DNA of 10,514 bases from Zygnema cylindricum (GCA_037447655.1 JBBHKE010001043.1:123978-134491), one strand, 5' to 3'; positions 1-7,264 are shown, numbered from the stretch's first letter. Notes: generated by a model from the sequence alone, not told the origin. A program made the numbers and translations.

Positions 1-460
1 AAAAAAAAAAAAAAAAAAAACGTTGGCAGCTTTATCTCCTCTTTGTGTCCTTCAATAAAAAGCAAAATAGAGAAAAAAACAAAAAAACCAACAGTTACTG
101 GTGACGTTTTCGACGGTTGCAAAAAAAAAAAAAAAAAAAAAATGGGCAATTTTTTAGAGAGTTTTTTCTTACAACATTTTAGACATAGGTTTCCAACCAA
201 TTTTTTAAAAACGTTTTAAGACGAGTTTTAACGAGGTTTAAACGGTTGAGTGAGGCAGAATGTCGATCACCGCGAGAAAAAAACGGAGAAAAGACAAAAT
301 AAAAAAAGACAAAATGCATATTATTATTGTTATTATTATGATTATTAGCGTTGTGTAACGTTAAATTTCCTTTCTTTTTTTAAACGGATAATTTCAATCT
401 ATTGAACGGGTGTGGTGGAACGGCTGATGTCATATCGCGATTTACCCGATATCACGATAT
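1..460. other. low-complexity intergenic DNA with poly-A tracts and ATT microsatellite
   Basis: There is no credible gene here. Two uninterrupted A tracts occupy 1-20 and 121-142, with an AATAAA at 54-59 between them, and an imperfect ATT/TTA microsatellite lies at about 318-348. The A tracts could be tails of retroposed sequences (LINE, SINE or processed transcript), but the AATAAA is about 60 bases before the second tract, further than a normal poly-A signal, and I see no coding remnant upstream. A small perfect inverted repeat, CGATATT-AA-AATATCG, sits at the edge (455-470) in a stretch rich in CGATAT words. Confidence 0.6.
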
Positions 461-533
461 TAAAATATCGATCGGTGACGGAGCTCGATATATTGCTCAG
501 TAACCAACATAGAATCATGAATCAACACAGAAC

Positions 534-1162
534 AAAGGTCGCAGACGGTAAACCGAAACCGTGACCGGCCGTTAACCAACCGCCCGCGCCGGATCCGGAA
601 CGGATTCGGTTGCCAAATTTTGGGGGCCGGGCGGTCGCAGTCGGTTGATTCACCAAAAAAAAAAAAAAGTCGGTTACAGTCGGTTAACCAAAAAACAAAA
701 AAAAATGGAAAATTTTGTACCTGTCCATACAATCCAACATTATTGTACATTGTACTCTTTGGTATCGTGGAATTACGTGACATCATGATTTGCGTAGCAA
801 ATCTGACACGGTAGTAAAACTATTCATTTCGCAAATCTTAGGGAACGCAACAAAGTGTCACAAATCTGACACGGTAGTAACACTATCCATACTTGCCCGT
901 ACCCTAATAAGTACAAAATTAGTGGTACATCTCCCTCATACCTTCAACGATACCAAGAGTACAAAGTATAATAATGTTGCATAGTATGGGCAATACAAAA
1001 CCTTCATTTTTTTTCCATTTTTGATTACCCGACCGTACCCGATTTCTTTTTATTTTTTGTGAATCACCTGCCCGATTCCGACCGGCCCCTAAAATATGCA
1101 ACCCGAATTCCAGATCCGACGCGAGCTCAGGTACGGATTTGGGTACCCGATTGCGACCTTTG
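534..1162. mobile_element. large foldback (inverted-repeat) element, non-autonomous
   Basis: The reverse complement of 534-773 aligns along its length with 942-1162. Shared landmarks in the same order are ACGATACCAA, an AATAATGTTG block, TTTTCCATTTTT or close variant, GTGAATCA, a GACCG/GGCCCC block, AAAATxTGCAACC, CAGATCCG or CGGATCCG, and TGCGACCTTTG. The arms differ by many substitutions and small indels, mostly in A/T homopolymers, so the element is old. The central 168 bp (774-941) is not part of the stem. There is no coding capacity; the open frames on either strand are by-products of the arms. The CGGTTAACCG/CCGACC-rich arms resemble subterminal regions of plant hAT non-autonomous elements, but I cannot define exact ends or a target-site duplication, so the superfamily is inference. 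Confidence 0.75.
798..890 (+). repeat. pair of 30-bp direct repeats in the foldback centre
   Basis: Bases 798-827 and 861-890 share 28 of 30 positions, including the 20-base core beginning CAAATCTGACACGG. They lie 63 bp apart inside the unpaired centre of the inverted repeat. A third partial match (GCAAATCT) occurs at 831-838, between the two copies. They may be element-internal subrepeats or the scar of a local duplication. Confidence 0.85.
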
Positions 1163-1230
1163 CCGAAGGGGGGGCCGAGGGCCCGTACAGTTGTAGCAGT
1201 ACGGAAATAAAGTATGAGAGGAATACGCGC

Positions 1231-1410
1231 ATGTCGCGGGGGAGGAAGAGAGGGAGGGGTGGCTTTTGGAAAAATTTGGACAATCCATTCCGTACTAGCG
1301 GTTGTAGGAATCGTGGAGGCTACCAACCCAAAAACTTATCGGGATAAATCGTTATTTCATTGCAAAATTTGCCTTACCGATATACTAGCCAATATCCCAA
1401 ATTATCTGTG
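1231..1410 (+). pseudogene. possible gag scrap of a second copia-type element
   Basis: From 1231 one frame reads an Arg/Gly-rich stretch (SRGRKRGRGG, later RNRGGYQPKN to about 1333). After a one-base frame change the neighbouring frame reads FHCKICL at about 1350-1372, followed by residues ending PNYL. In many plant copia Gag proteins an RG-rich linker directly precedes a CX2C...GH...C zinc knuckle, so the order fits. The His and last Cys are not present, so the knuckle would be destroyed. It lies outside the LTRs of the main element, whose own zinc knuckle is at 2559-2600, so it would come from a different insertion. It could also be chance in a GA-rich tract. Confidence 0.3.
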
Positions 1411-1488
1411 AGAAAATGGATATACAACACTTTATAGTACATCGTGTGTCGTTATTAATGTTAATAAGTTATTCGCCACAACATCTTT

Positions 1489-1624
1489 TGATAATGGGTA
1501 CTTTCACGTTATGTTTTTTCTCTCTTGAATACCTAATGTTAGTGCTTTGACCACTATAGTCTCTTTTGTCCTAAGTCAACATGACAGTACTCCACTGATT
1601 CAAGTGCGGTCTTGTAATTATACG
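1489..1624 (+). repeat. 5' LTR of copia element (136 bp, internally deleted)
   Basis: It aligns with the 3' LTR at 5500-5683. The start is set by TG at 1489 matching the TG that follows the polypurine tract in the 3' copy. The end is set by TATACG at 1619-1624, opposite TATACA in the 3' copy, just before the primer site. Shared blocks include CACGTTATG/CTCGTTATG, TGAATACCT, AGTCTCTTTTGTCCTA and GATTCAAGTGCGGTCT. About 48 bp present in the 3' copy between ACCT and TTAG is absent here. Over the last roughly 80 aligned bases I count about 10 substitutions, so the insertion is not recent. No matching 5-bp target duplication is visible (TCTTT left, AAAGT right). The final CA has become CG. Confidence 0.85.
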
Positions 1625-1626
1625 TT

Positions 1627-1638
1627 TGGTATTATTAT
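1627..1638 (+). other. degenerate primer binding site (initiator tRNA-Met type)
   Basis: Two bases after the 5' LTR the sequence reads TGGTAT and then diverges (TATTAT). The start matches the usual plant LTR-retrotransposon primer site TGGTATCAGAGC, complementary to the 3' end of initiator tRNA-Met. Position and spacing are right, but only the first six bases survive. Confidence 0.65.
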
Positions 1639-1869
1639 TTTTTTTTCTTTCGTTGGTCAACTTTGACTAATAGATATGGTCTTTGTGTAGCCGCCCAAAT
1701 CTACTTTATGTAGCGTATTATAGTACTATTAACAATAATTAGAATTATCATACTTTGAATAAAAGGATCTCGTTTCACAATGAAATTATCACTCGATCAG
1801 ACAATTCCCAAATGCATTGATTCTTCTTGTCTTTTATTATACCGTCCAATAATCCTACTCCTATAGGTT
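1639..1869 (+). other. untranslated leader of the copia element
   Basis: About 230 bp between the primer site and the gag ATG contain no recognisable coding sequence. This is the expected place for leader and packaging sequence, but no motif can be named. Confidence 0.5.
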
Positions 1870-2661
1870 ATGAGCCAACCCACGCAAATTCCAATAAAAT
1901 CTAGAAATCGATGGTTCGAATTTCTATGATTGGTCATTTTCTACAATGCCTCTTTTAAAGTTAGAGAAAATTTGGGATTTTTTCACTGGCGCATCTAAAC
2001 CACCAGACATTAATACTACTGATGACATGGCGACCAAAACAACCAAAACTAATGAAATCGCGGAATGGAAATTTTAGGACAAAAACGCGCACGCGCGCCT
2101 AATAATGGCGCTAACGACAAAAAAAACGAGACTTATTCGAGGCGCCCCCATGTCGGCAAACGCTTGGCCTCGTTTTACAGCGGCGTACGTACAAAATCGT
2201 TGGGCGGCTTGTCGCATTCAAAAGCACGTTTTTTTGAATTAAATGAAGAAAACGACGGAAACGATGAAAGATTGGATAAGTACAGCTGATCTCTTTTCAA
2301 GAAAGTCTGAAATGATTGTCGTCCACTTGTCTCATGAAGATTCGTCATCCACTTTATTTGGGGGCTTGCCAAAATCTTTTGCCCCTTTCATCTCATCTTT
2401 TGACAATCTTGAAAATTTGATCCCTTTTCACGCTTTATGTACCAAGTTAATGTACACAGAAACAAAAATCTTGTCTTTTTCTACAACCAACCCTTACCAC
2501 CTTACCGGGTACTTTGCCTCCAATCGTAAAACTAACCTGGGGGGGGGTCATTGCCATTTGCAATTATTGCCAAAAGCAAGGACACACGGCAAACGACTGT
2601 CGCAAGCTGGTACGCAAAAAAGCGACAGAACCGACAAATTCCTATTCCAACGGTGACACTT
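1870..2661 (+). pseudogene. gag: decayed copia gag (nucleocapsid polyprotein)
   Basis: Gag would form the cytoplasmic virus-like particle that packages element RNA. The ATG at 1870 begins a short frame (MSQPTQIPIK). A one-base shift near 1900 moves to the frame reading LEIDGSNFYDW, then LLKLEKIWDFFTGASKPPD: the copia Gag N-terminal signature (DGxNFxxW, then KxxxxWxxxxG and PP). The frame continues with two in-frame stops (TAG 2075, TAA 2240) through an UBN2-type segment with GGLPKSFAPFI and later TETKILSF. A second shift, probably slippage in the G9 run at 2539-2547, leads to the zinc knuckle at 2559-2600. The frame stops at TAA 2659-2661, and a Pro-rich C-terminal stretch continues beyond. 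It cannot make functional Gag. Confidence 0.85.
2559..2600 (+). other. CCHC zinc knuckle of gag
   Basis: This 14-residue motif, CNYCQKQGHTANDC, is an exact CX2CX4HX4C retroviral-type zinc knuckle, which in Gag binds element RNA. It is intact at residue level but sits in a different frame from the upstream gag segment, so it is separated from it by a frameshift, most simply in the G9 run at 2539-2547. Confidence 0.93.
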
Positions 2662-2976
2662 AAACGGTTCACATTCTCCCTACGCCTACTCCACTTCCCT
2701 TATCCTTCCCCCAACCTGATTTTACCCCAAAATTTTCGGTACCCTTACCCCTATCCTCCTCCACCCCAATTTCCACATCACTCCACTCATTTTGTCGCCG
2801 TCCATTTCGCGTCATACAATTCCTATGGGCCAATCCTTTAACCTCTCCCCTATTTTTCGTCCAATCCTCCTCTCGCATCCGCATATCCTTCTAGTCCTCT
2901 CCCAGCTCTGGCATTCGGCTACAAAAATCTCGCCCATACTGGTGTGGACGTTTTTTTTTACACCAAGGTATTTGTT
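2662..2976 (+). pseudogene. Pro/Ser-rich gag-protease linker remnant
   Basis: A C/T-rich stretch translates in the knuckle frame into a Pro-, Ser- and Leu-rich sequence with no domain, as is usual between the zinc knuckle and protease of copia elements. It has one stop at 2659-2661 and another near 2901-2903. The frame must shift again before the protease. Confidence 0.55.
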
Positions 2977-3410
2977 TTATCTCATGCCAAGCAAAATGAT
3001 TGGATCATCGATAGTGGTGCCACTCATCACCTCTCTCCTTGATCTGATTGGTTTACTCATTTAACTTATTTACTCTCCCCTATGGAGATTCGTTCAGGGG
3101 ACGATCGAATACTATTGGCTTCTCACTTTAGCCACGTACGCGTTCCTAATTCCTCGATTGTTATCAAAAATGTCCTTTTAGTATCTGATTTAGCTCGAAA
3201 TTTATTCTCTATTCGCGTCGCTATGACTGACGGCGTCAAAGCCGAATTAGATGAGGATAACGTTCAATTTTTAAGTAAAAAGGACAAAGATAGCCTAGGT
3301 TTTGGAACCGCAAAAGACTCTATGTATTTTTTACAGTCTTACTATTCTAAAAAACCTTGTGCATCAAAATTTAGCGTCTCTTTTGTTTTAAATGCTAGTG
3401 TAGACGACTT
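2977..3410 (+). pseudogene. pol: copia aspartic protease (pol, decayed)
   Basis: The protease cuts the Gag-Pol polyprotein. The active-site motif reads WIIDSGATHHLSP, with DSG codons at 3010-3018, the copia form of the pepsin-type DTG/DSG site. Further on in the same frame come VRVPNSS at about 3136-3155 and VLLVSDLARNLFSI at about 3172-3215, matching the conserved VPxxxxNLxS block at the end of copia proteases. One in-frame TGA (3040-3042) directly after the active site breaks the reading frame; otherwise the frame is open to 3525. The catalytic Asp is kept. Confidence 0.88.
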
Positions 3411-4010
3411 TTCCCCTTGGCATTTACTCTATGGGCATTTGAATAGCTCTATTTTGACTTCTTTGCAAACTCTTGTAACCGGAATCATATCTTTTTCTAA
3501 CAAAAAAAATGGATTTTTGTCATAGGTGCATACAAGGCAAAATGCCACACCAATCTTCTCCTAGCATTACTACCATTGTCACAAAAACGCTCTCTTCATT
3601 CATGCCAACAAATGCGGTCCCATGCGCACACGCAGTTTTGGTGGCTCTTTGTACTTTTTTTTTCATCAATCATGTCACCCGCTTTTCCCATGTGTAAACT
3701 ATTTGTCAAAAAATTGACGTTTTTATATGTTTTCAAGAATTTAAAGCGTTTATAGAAAAAATTCCACAACAAGCGCATAAAAGCTTTACGAACAAACAAC
3801 CGTGGCGAGTTTATATCTCACCAATTTTCTGCCTTTCTGGCTCTTAATGGCATCTCACACAAGTTGATTGCACCATACACTCCTCAACAGAACAACGTTT
3901 TCGAAAGGTAAAATCGTACTTTAGCTGAAATGGCTCGCTCTATGCTCTATTTTGCAAATTTGCGATTGGGCCCAGGATGAGCTATCCCGCGGTTTTACTA
4001 CTTGCTCGTG
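3411..4010 (+). pseudogene. pol: copia integrase (HHCC finger and rve core, decayed)
   Basis: Integrase would insert the cDNA into the genome. The N-terminal HHCC finger is visible: WHLLYGHL (His codons 3421 and 3436), then CHRC (Cys codons 3518 and 3527). A frameshift at the A8 run 3502-3509 separates the two halves. The core then reads FINHVTRFSHV, where the family has FxDDxTRFxW, so the catalytic Asp pair is lost; a TAA follows at 3695-3697, then DVFICFQEFKAF. After another frame change comes NNRGEF (3795-3812, family DNGGE), GISHKLIAPYTPQQN, a TAA at 3909-3911 where ERKNR is expected, and EMARSML (3927-3947). It ends near 4010. Family identity is secure; function is impossible. Confidence 0.9.
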
Positions 4011-4025
4011 TTTTTTTTGGGCAAT
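4011..4025 (+). other. deletion junction: reverse transcriptase missing
   Basis: Copia pol normally has about 2 kb of reverse transcriptase between integrase and RNase H. Here integrase-like sequence runs to about 4010 and RNase H motifs begin by about 4026, with no YxDD or other reverse transcriptase block between or elsewhere. The junction lies at or near the T8 run at 4011-4018. Confidence 0.75.
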
Positions 4026-4138
4026 ATGTTTATCTTTTGGTCTTGCAAGAAACAACCTATAAAAGCTTGCTCCGGTGGTGAGGCCGAATACATGGCTCCT
4101 TGCCATACCGCCAAGGAGTTGTTTCGCTTCAATCCTGT
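4026..4138 (+). pseudogene. pol: copia RNase H, N-terminal part (split)
   Basis: The frame reads MFIFWSCKKQPIKACSGGEA and then EYMAPCHTAKELFRF. Copia RNase H domains carry WxSKKQxxxxxSSxEAEYxA at this point, so the active-site Glu of EAEY is kept. RNase H would degrade the RNA of the RNA:DNA hybrid. The homology stops after about 4125-4138 and resumes only at about 5139, so the domain is interrupted by foreign DNA. Confidence 0.87.
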
Positions 4139-4185
4139 AGAAATTAATGGTTCTTTTTAGTATTTTTTAGGTCTAAAATGAATTT

Positions 4186-4297
4186 CAGAAAAGGAGCCGA
4201 GGCAGTTTGCCTCTAACTCCTCACTTTAACTCCCACACTTGTCGCAGTCACTGAAAGTTGGAGAGGGAGTTAGAGCCATGGCTGCCTATGCTTTCCA
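4186..4297 (+). repeat. MIRNA-like imperfect hairpin
   Basis: AGGCAG (4200-4205) pairs with CTGCCT (4282-4287), and CTCTAACTCC (4211-4220) pairs perfectly with GGAGTTAGAG (4266-4275). A 5x6 internal loop separates the two blocks. An outer extension pairs AGAAAAGG near 4186 with CTTTCC (4291-4296). The terminal loop is about 45 nt. Size and arm geometry are within the range of plant microRNA precursors or small foldback MITEs. I do not recognise a known mature miRNA in either arm, so an RNA product is inference only. Confidence 0.7.
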
Positions 4298-4464
4298 GAA
4301 GAAGACATGCAGTAGACGGGTTAATTTACCAAAAATGTTGCCTGACAAATCCAGGACTTGATCGAGGTACCTATCGTCCGTCAAATTCCCCAATAGCTGG
4401 TAGCTTTATCCGTTTATTCTAGAACTAGTGTTAAGTGATATAGGGTTTGATAATTATATAAACA

Positions 4465-4581
4465 ATGGCGACTATATACGGAATGCATATATTCAGTTAT
4501 GTAAAGTACAAAGTACGGTACGGCCAAAAAACATATAGCGCGCACATTGTTTTGATAGCAAAAAAAAATTTGCGCAAGTAA
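4465..4581 (+). other. 38-codon ORF with strong plant start context, probably not a gene
   Basis: AACAATGGCG at 4461-4470 is a near-ideal plant translation start and opens a 38-codon frame ending at TAA 4579-4581. A TATATAAA lies at 4455-4462, only 3 bases before the ATG, so it cannot drive a transcript that includes this start. The predicted peptide is Tyr/Lys-rich with no motif. It may be a truncated first exon captured in the insert, or chance. Confidence 0.2.
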
Positions 4582-4686
4582 CTATAACGGCTACGATCTA
4601 AATCTGGTTTCGATCGGATTGCCGGAAGTGATGCCGAGATTGCGGAAGAGGATTTCGGAGGTTTGCGGTGATTGCCACATAAGATG

Positions 4687-4695
4687 ACACGTGGC
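4687..4695. promoter_or_regulatory. ABRE/G-box word
   Basis: ACACGTGGC is the textbook plant ABA-response element with a CACGTG G-box core, bound by bZIP factors. It lies inside the insert that splits RNase H. The surrounding minus strand is richer in C and has regular TCCGNAA-type spacing reminiscent of a host 5' exon. A single word of this length can occur by chance; activity is not shown. Confidence 0.4.
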
Positions 4696-4787
4696 GCAAT
4701 GGCATTGGATCGCGGCATCTCCGAAGATTACGTGAACGAATCCAGATATGACATGTGTCGGTTTTTTGGCCATGTCTTACAATGTCA

Positions 4788-4824
4788 GTACAGATAGTAC
4801 ACCGACAGCTGTACCTTTCTGTAC
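4788..4824. repeat. GTAC-built hairpin
   Basis: GTACAGA (4788-4794) pairs perfectly with TCTGTAC (4818-4824). Inside it GTACA (4797-4801) pairs with TGTAC (4810-4814), across a 2x3 internal loop, with an 8-base terminal loop. Four GTAC tetramers lie in 37 bp. Confidence 0.8.
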
Positions 4825-5136
4825 GACACAGTAATATGATTGGTGTCGTACGTCAATAGATAGAGTTTTAGAGAGAGATAGGAATTAGAAAATTCGGTAG
4901 ATAGGACCCTCTCGCCCAGAGAGCTACTTTACAAAAAAGTAAACTTTGACCCACCACAACTTACTGCTCGATAAGCAAATTCATAGATTCTTTTTGCTAT
5001 AGACTCAAGGAAGTCTTGCCTTCACAGGGGCGAAGGTTTTTAGAGATTTTGTTTGCGAAGGTGGCATTTATTCTTGCTAAAACATAAAGGGGTCAGGGTT
5101 ATCTTACTGGCCTAGTGTGAGATGCCTACTTTGAGA

Positions 5137-5467
5137 ACCTATGGAGGTCTCAGAGTTACATATCCCTTCTCACTAATCTTGGTTTTCCTCCCCGCGTCCC
5201 ACTCCCATCTACTCCGAATCTCAAGGCGCCCTCGCTTTGATCAAAAATCCAGTTCACCACAAAGGCACCCAACACATCGACATCCAATATCACTTTTCTC
5301 GGGAGCGTGTCGAGGATGGCACCCTTCAATTTCTTTATGTGAAATCTACGGATCAGGTTGCTGATTTTCTACCCAATGCTCTTCATCACCCCCATTTTGA
5401 GCAGCATCGTTTCTCCTCCGGCCTTCGTCCTCCTCTTTCCTCCCAGTTACACTTTATTTTCATCTAA
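5137..5467 (+). pseudogene. pol: copia RNase H, C-terminal part (split) and pol end
   Basis: At about 5139 the copia frame resumes as LWRSQSYISLLTNLGFPP, matching the family's LWLRxLLxDLGF. After a frame change near 5215 it reads GALALIKNPVHHKGTQHIDI, then QYHFSRERVEDGTLQFLYVK and STDQVADFLPNALH. These are the DNQSAIxLxxNP, TKHIDIRYHF and TxDQxADxxTKxL blocks that close copia RNase H. The frame ends at TAA 5465-5467, 21 bp before the polypurine tract, the usual pol terminus. The break from the N-terminal half marks the insertion. Confidence 0.9.
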
Positions 5468-5488
5468 ATACTCCTTTGTAGTTTAAGC

Positions 5489-5499
5489 TTGAGGGGAGG
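5489..5499 (+). other. polypurine tract
   Basis: TTGAGGGGAGG lies directly before TGTTA. It is the standard plant copia plus-strand primer and fixes the start of the 3' LTR at 5500. Confidence 0.9.
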
Positions 5500-5683
5500 T
5501 GTTAAGGTTAACTTCTCGTTATGTTATTCTCTCCTGAATACCTACGTCCACTTTAACTTATTTAGTCTTAAGTGTACTTGACCGTATTCCACTTGTTAGT
5601 CCTTTGTTCACTTTAGTCTCTTTTGTCCTAGGTCAACATGACCGTACTCCATTGATTCAAGTGCGGTCTCGTGGTATTATACA
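5500..5683 (+). repeat. 3' LTR of copia element (184 bp)
   Basis: It begins TGTTAAGG after the polypurine tract and ends TATACA. It matches the 5' LTR except for about 48 extra bases in the middle. Bases 5561-5600 and 5621-5660 form an imperfect 60-bp-offset repeat (CCGTATTCC versus CCGTACTCC, AGTCTTA versus TGTCCTA; about 23 of the first 30 positions match). The extra segment therefore looks like one copy of a tandem duplication within the LTR, of which the 5' LTR keeps mainly one. Confidence 0.88.
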
Positions 5684-6034
5684 AAAGTATTAAAATTCTT
5701 TATTATCACAAAGTATATAGTAAAAAATATGGTAACGGCACGTATCAAAATCAGGTCCGTACAAAGATACTACAAATCTACGGTTTGAACTGTGCATCAC
5801 GCACTTACAAAAAAGTTCATGCGTTATAACTTATAGGTCCAAAAGTATAAGCTTAAGACGTTACAATTGTACTGCCAGTATTATACAATTATCGCTCCAT
5901 TGTTCTATCGGCAAATTGGTCTGATATATCGAAAAAAATATCGCTATACTGTCTTTACCAATATACATATTGTATTAGGCTAAAAAAAAACACGTCATGG
6001 ATTATCCACAAAAGGCTATAGTACTGATAACCAA
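5684..6034. other. AT-rich intergenic DNA
   Basis: No gene or clear repeat boundary is visible. One TCCGTACAA at 5756-5764 matches the SBP-box/SPL binding consensus TNCGTACAA. The stretch at 5905-5945 (CTATCGGCAAATTGGTC and following) weakly resembles 6850-6888 (TTATCGACAACTCGGTC), which may mark parts of one decayed transposon spanning both. Confidence 0.5.
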
Positions 6035-6173
6035 CACTAAAAAAAATGACTCATGAAAATGTGTCGTAAAAATACATCGTCAAAACATAATAGGCATTTT
6101 GATGATATATACTTAAGATATATTTTTACAATACAATTTTACAACACATTTTTTTAAATGAGCCGTTTTTTCG
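6035..6173. mobile_element. foldback MITE, CACTA-like end
   Basis: The left side, from CACTAAAAAAAATGACTCAT at 6035, is mirrored by the right side up to about 6173 (reverse complement CGAAAAAACGGCTCATTT). Matching continues inward through AATGTGTCGTAAAA versus AATGTGTTGTAAAA. A second hairpin is nested in the centre: ATCGTCAAAA (6076-6085) against TTTTGATGAT (6097-6106). There is no coding sequence. The left terminus CACTA and the TGTCGTAAAA subterminal words resemble plant CACTA miniatures, but the right terminus is degraded (TTTTTTCG instead of TTTTAGTG) and no 3-bp target duplication can be confirmed. Confidence 0.6.
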
Positions 6174-7264
6174 ATAACATGTTTACTTTTATTGTGTATT
6201 GTAGGGTCTTTCCCTCTATATTTTTGTTACGTGGCAGGTCTGTACACGTCTATCGCTAAAATCTTAACAATATCTCTTGTCGCTCTTCTAAAACCTAGTC
6301 CCGATACGCTACGCAACATTAGATTATTTGTAGTCTCGTTTTTCGTATGTACGTATTTTACCGCTTGGGAGTCCATCACTGTATGAACCTTTATCCAACG
6401 GTGTGGGAAAATGTTGTCAAGATTTATTATTGGTTGGTTTTACAAAATCAAGGAAAGTATGAATTTTTTGCCCTAAAAATTCAAAGGAGTGGCGCTACCA
6501 CGTGATATTTTTTGACAGTGGTAAAAGCCACATCGCCATCATAACCAAAAAAAAGGAACACGGGACGAAAAGAAGCATCTAAAAATGGTATTCTAATGTT
6601 GTTTTTTGTTTTTAGCGTCATAGTATGTTTTTTAGCGATGTTGCTCCCATGATGAACAAATCAATCCCCTATTTTTGTCTATAATCTAGTTTTTACCGTG
6701 CATAATAGCTTAGTTTATCGATATGCAATCAAATAAACAAAAATCATTTTTTGCTAAAAACATTCTGTGGAAAGGGTATTGAGGCTAGAAAACAAACAAG
6801 ACCCATAAAAAATTCTCCAAAAACGAAGTCATTGATCATGATATTTTTTATCGACAACTCGGTCCGATAAATTGCTAAAAAATCACAAGATTTTCCTTAT
6901 CGTCATAACTAACCAAAAAATTGTTTAATTTGTTCAATAATGTGTGCATATCGATTACAGGTAAAAGGCTTCCAATACACAACACTATTTTTAGTGTAAA
7001 GACAAAAATCATTCATGTGTAACTTCAGTCATTATAAGAAGCACATTCTCAAGTAGATTCTTTCACAACTTGATGACCAAAGTACTCACGCGAACTTTAA
7101 ACGTGTCATCTATAGTCCGCACCCTACATTATTCTCCGTTGCCACGTAATAGATTTTACCATTCAGAGTATCATATAGCTCCATATTGTTAAGTACGTTG
7201 AACCCTAGCCACAGTGTACATAGAATATATAACTGAAAGCAACAGAAAGTACAGTACTGTAGTA
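6174..7264. other. intergenic DNA, decayed repeats, no gene
   Basis: The longest open frame (6192-6386, + strand) starts with TTG, is hydrophobic and matches nothing I recognise. TTTTAGCG occurs twice at 6612-6647, and TTGCTAAAAA words recur at about 6750 and 6871; both are typical of subterminal repeats of plant DNA transposons, but no element can be delimited. Confidence 0.5.

Larger units (their letters stand above)
4140..5136. mobile_element. about 1-kb unidentified insertion splitting RNase H
   Basis: Bases from about 4126-4140 to about 5136 have no similarity to copia pol that I can see, while the RNase H domain continues on both sides. It must have inserted after the retrotransposon. 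I find no clear terminal inverted repeats, LTRs, Helitron hairpin end or target-site duplication, so its class is unknown; edges are good to about 15 bp. It contains a long MIRNA-like foldback (4186-4297), a GTAC-built hairpin (4788-4824), an ABRE/G-box word ACACGTGGC (4687-4695) and a TATATAAA (4455-4462). The mix suggests captured host regulatory sequence or a non-autonomous transposon. Confidence 0.6.

Noticed and set aside
121-142. A22 tract as tail of a processed retrocopy, LINE or SINE
   Set aside because: The AATAAA at 54-59 is too far upstream, no coding or Pol III promoter boxes are visible, and no target duplication was found.
460-786. 108-codon minus-strand open frame
   Set aside because: It is the translation of the left foldback arm; homopolymer-rich, no domain, and no matching frame is conserved in the right arm.
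919-1326. 135-codon minus-strand open frame
   Set aside because: It spans the right foldback arm and the GA-rich stretch; composition-driven, no recognisable motif.
5085-5115. Helitron 3' end (CTAG followed by T)
   Set aside because: CTAGT is at 5111-5115, but no GC-rich hairpin lies within the usual dozen bases upstream; the nearest stem (CCTTC/GAAGG, 5019-5036) is about 75 bases away, and no TC start is evident.
1484-5688. 5-bp target-site duplication around the copia element
   Set aside because: The flanks are TCTTT and AAAGT, which do not match.
6192-6386. 64-codon hydrophobic open frame
   Set aside because: It starts with TTG, lies in AT-rich intergenic DNA, and has no family signature or context.
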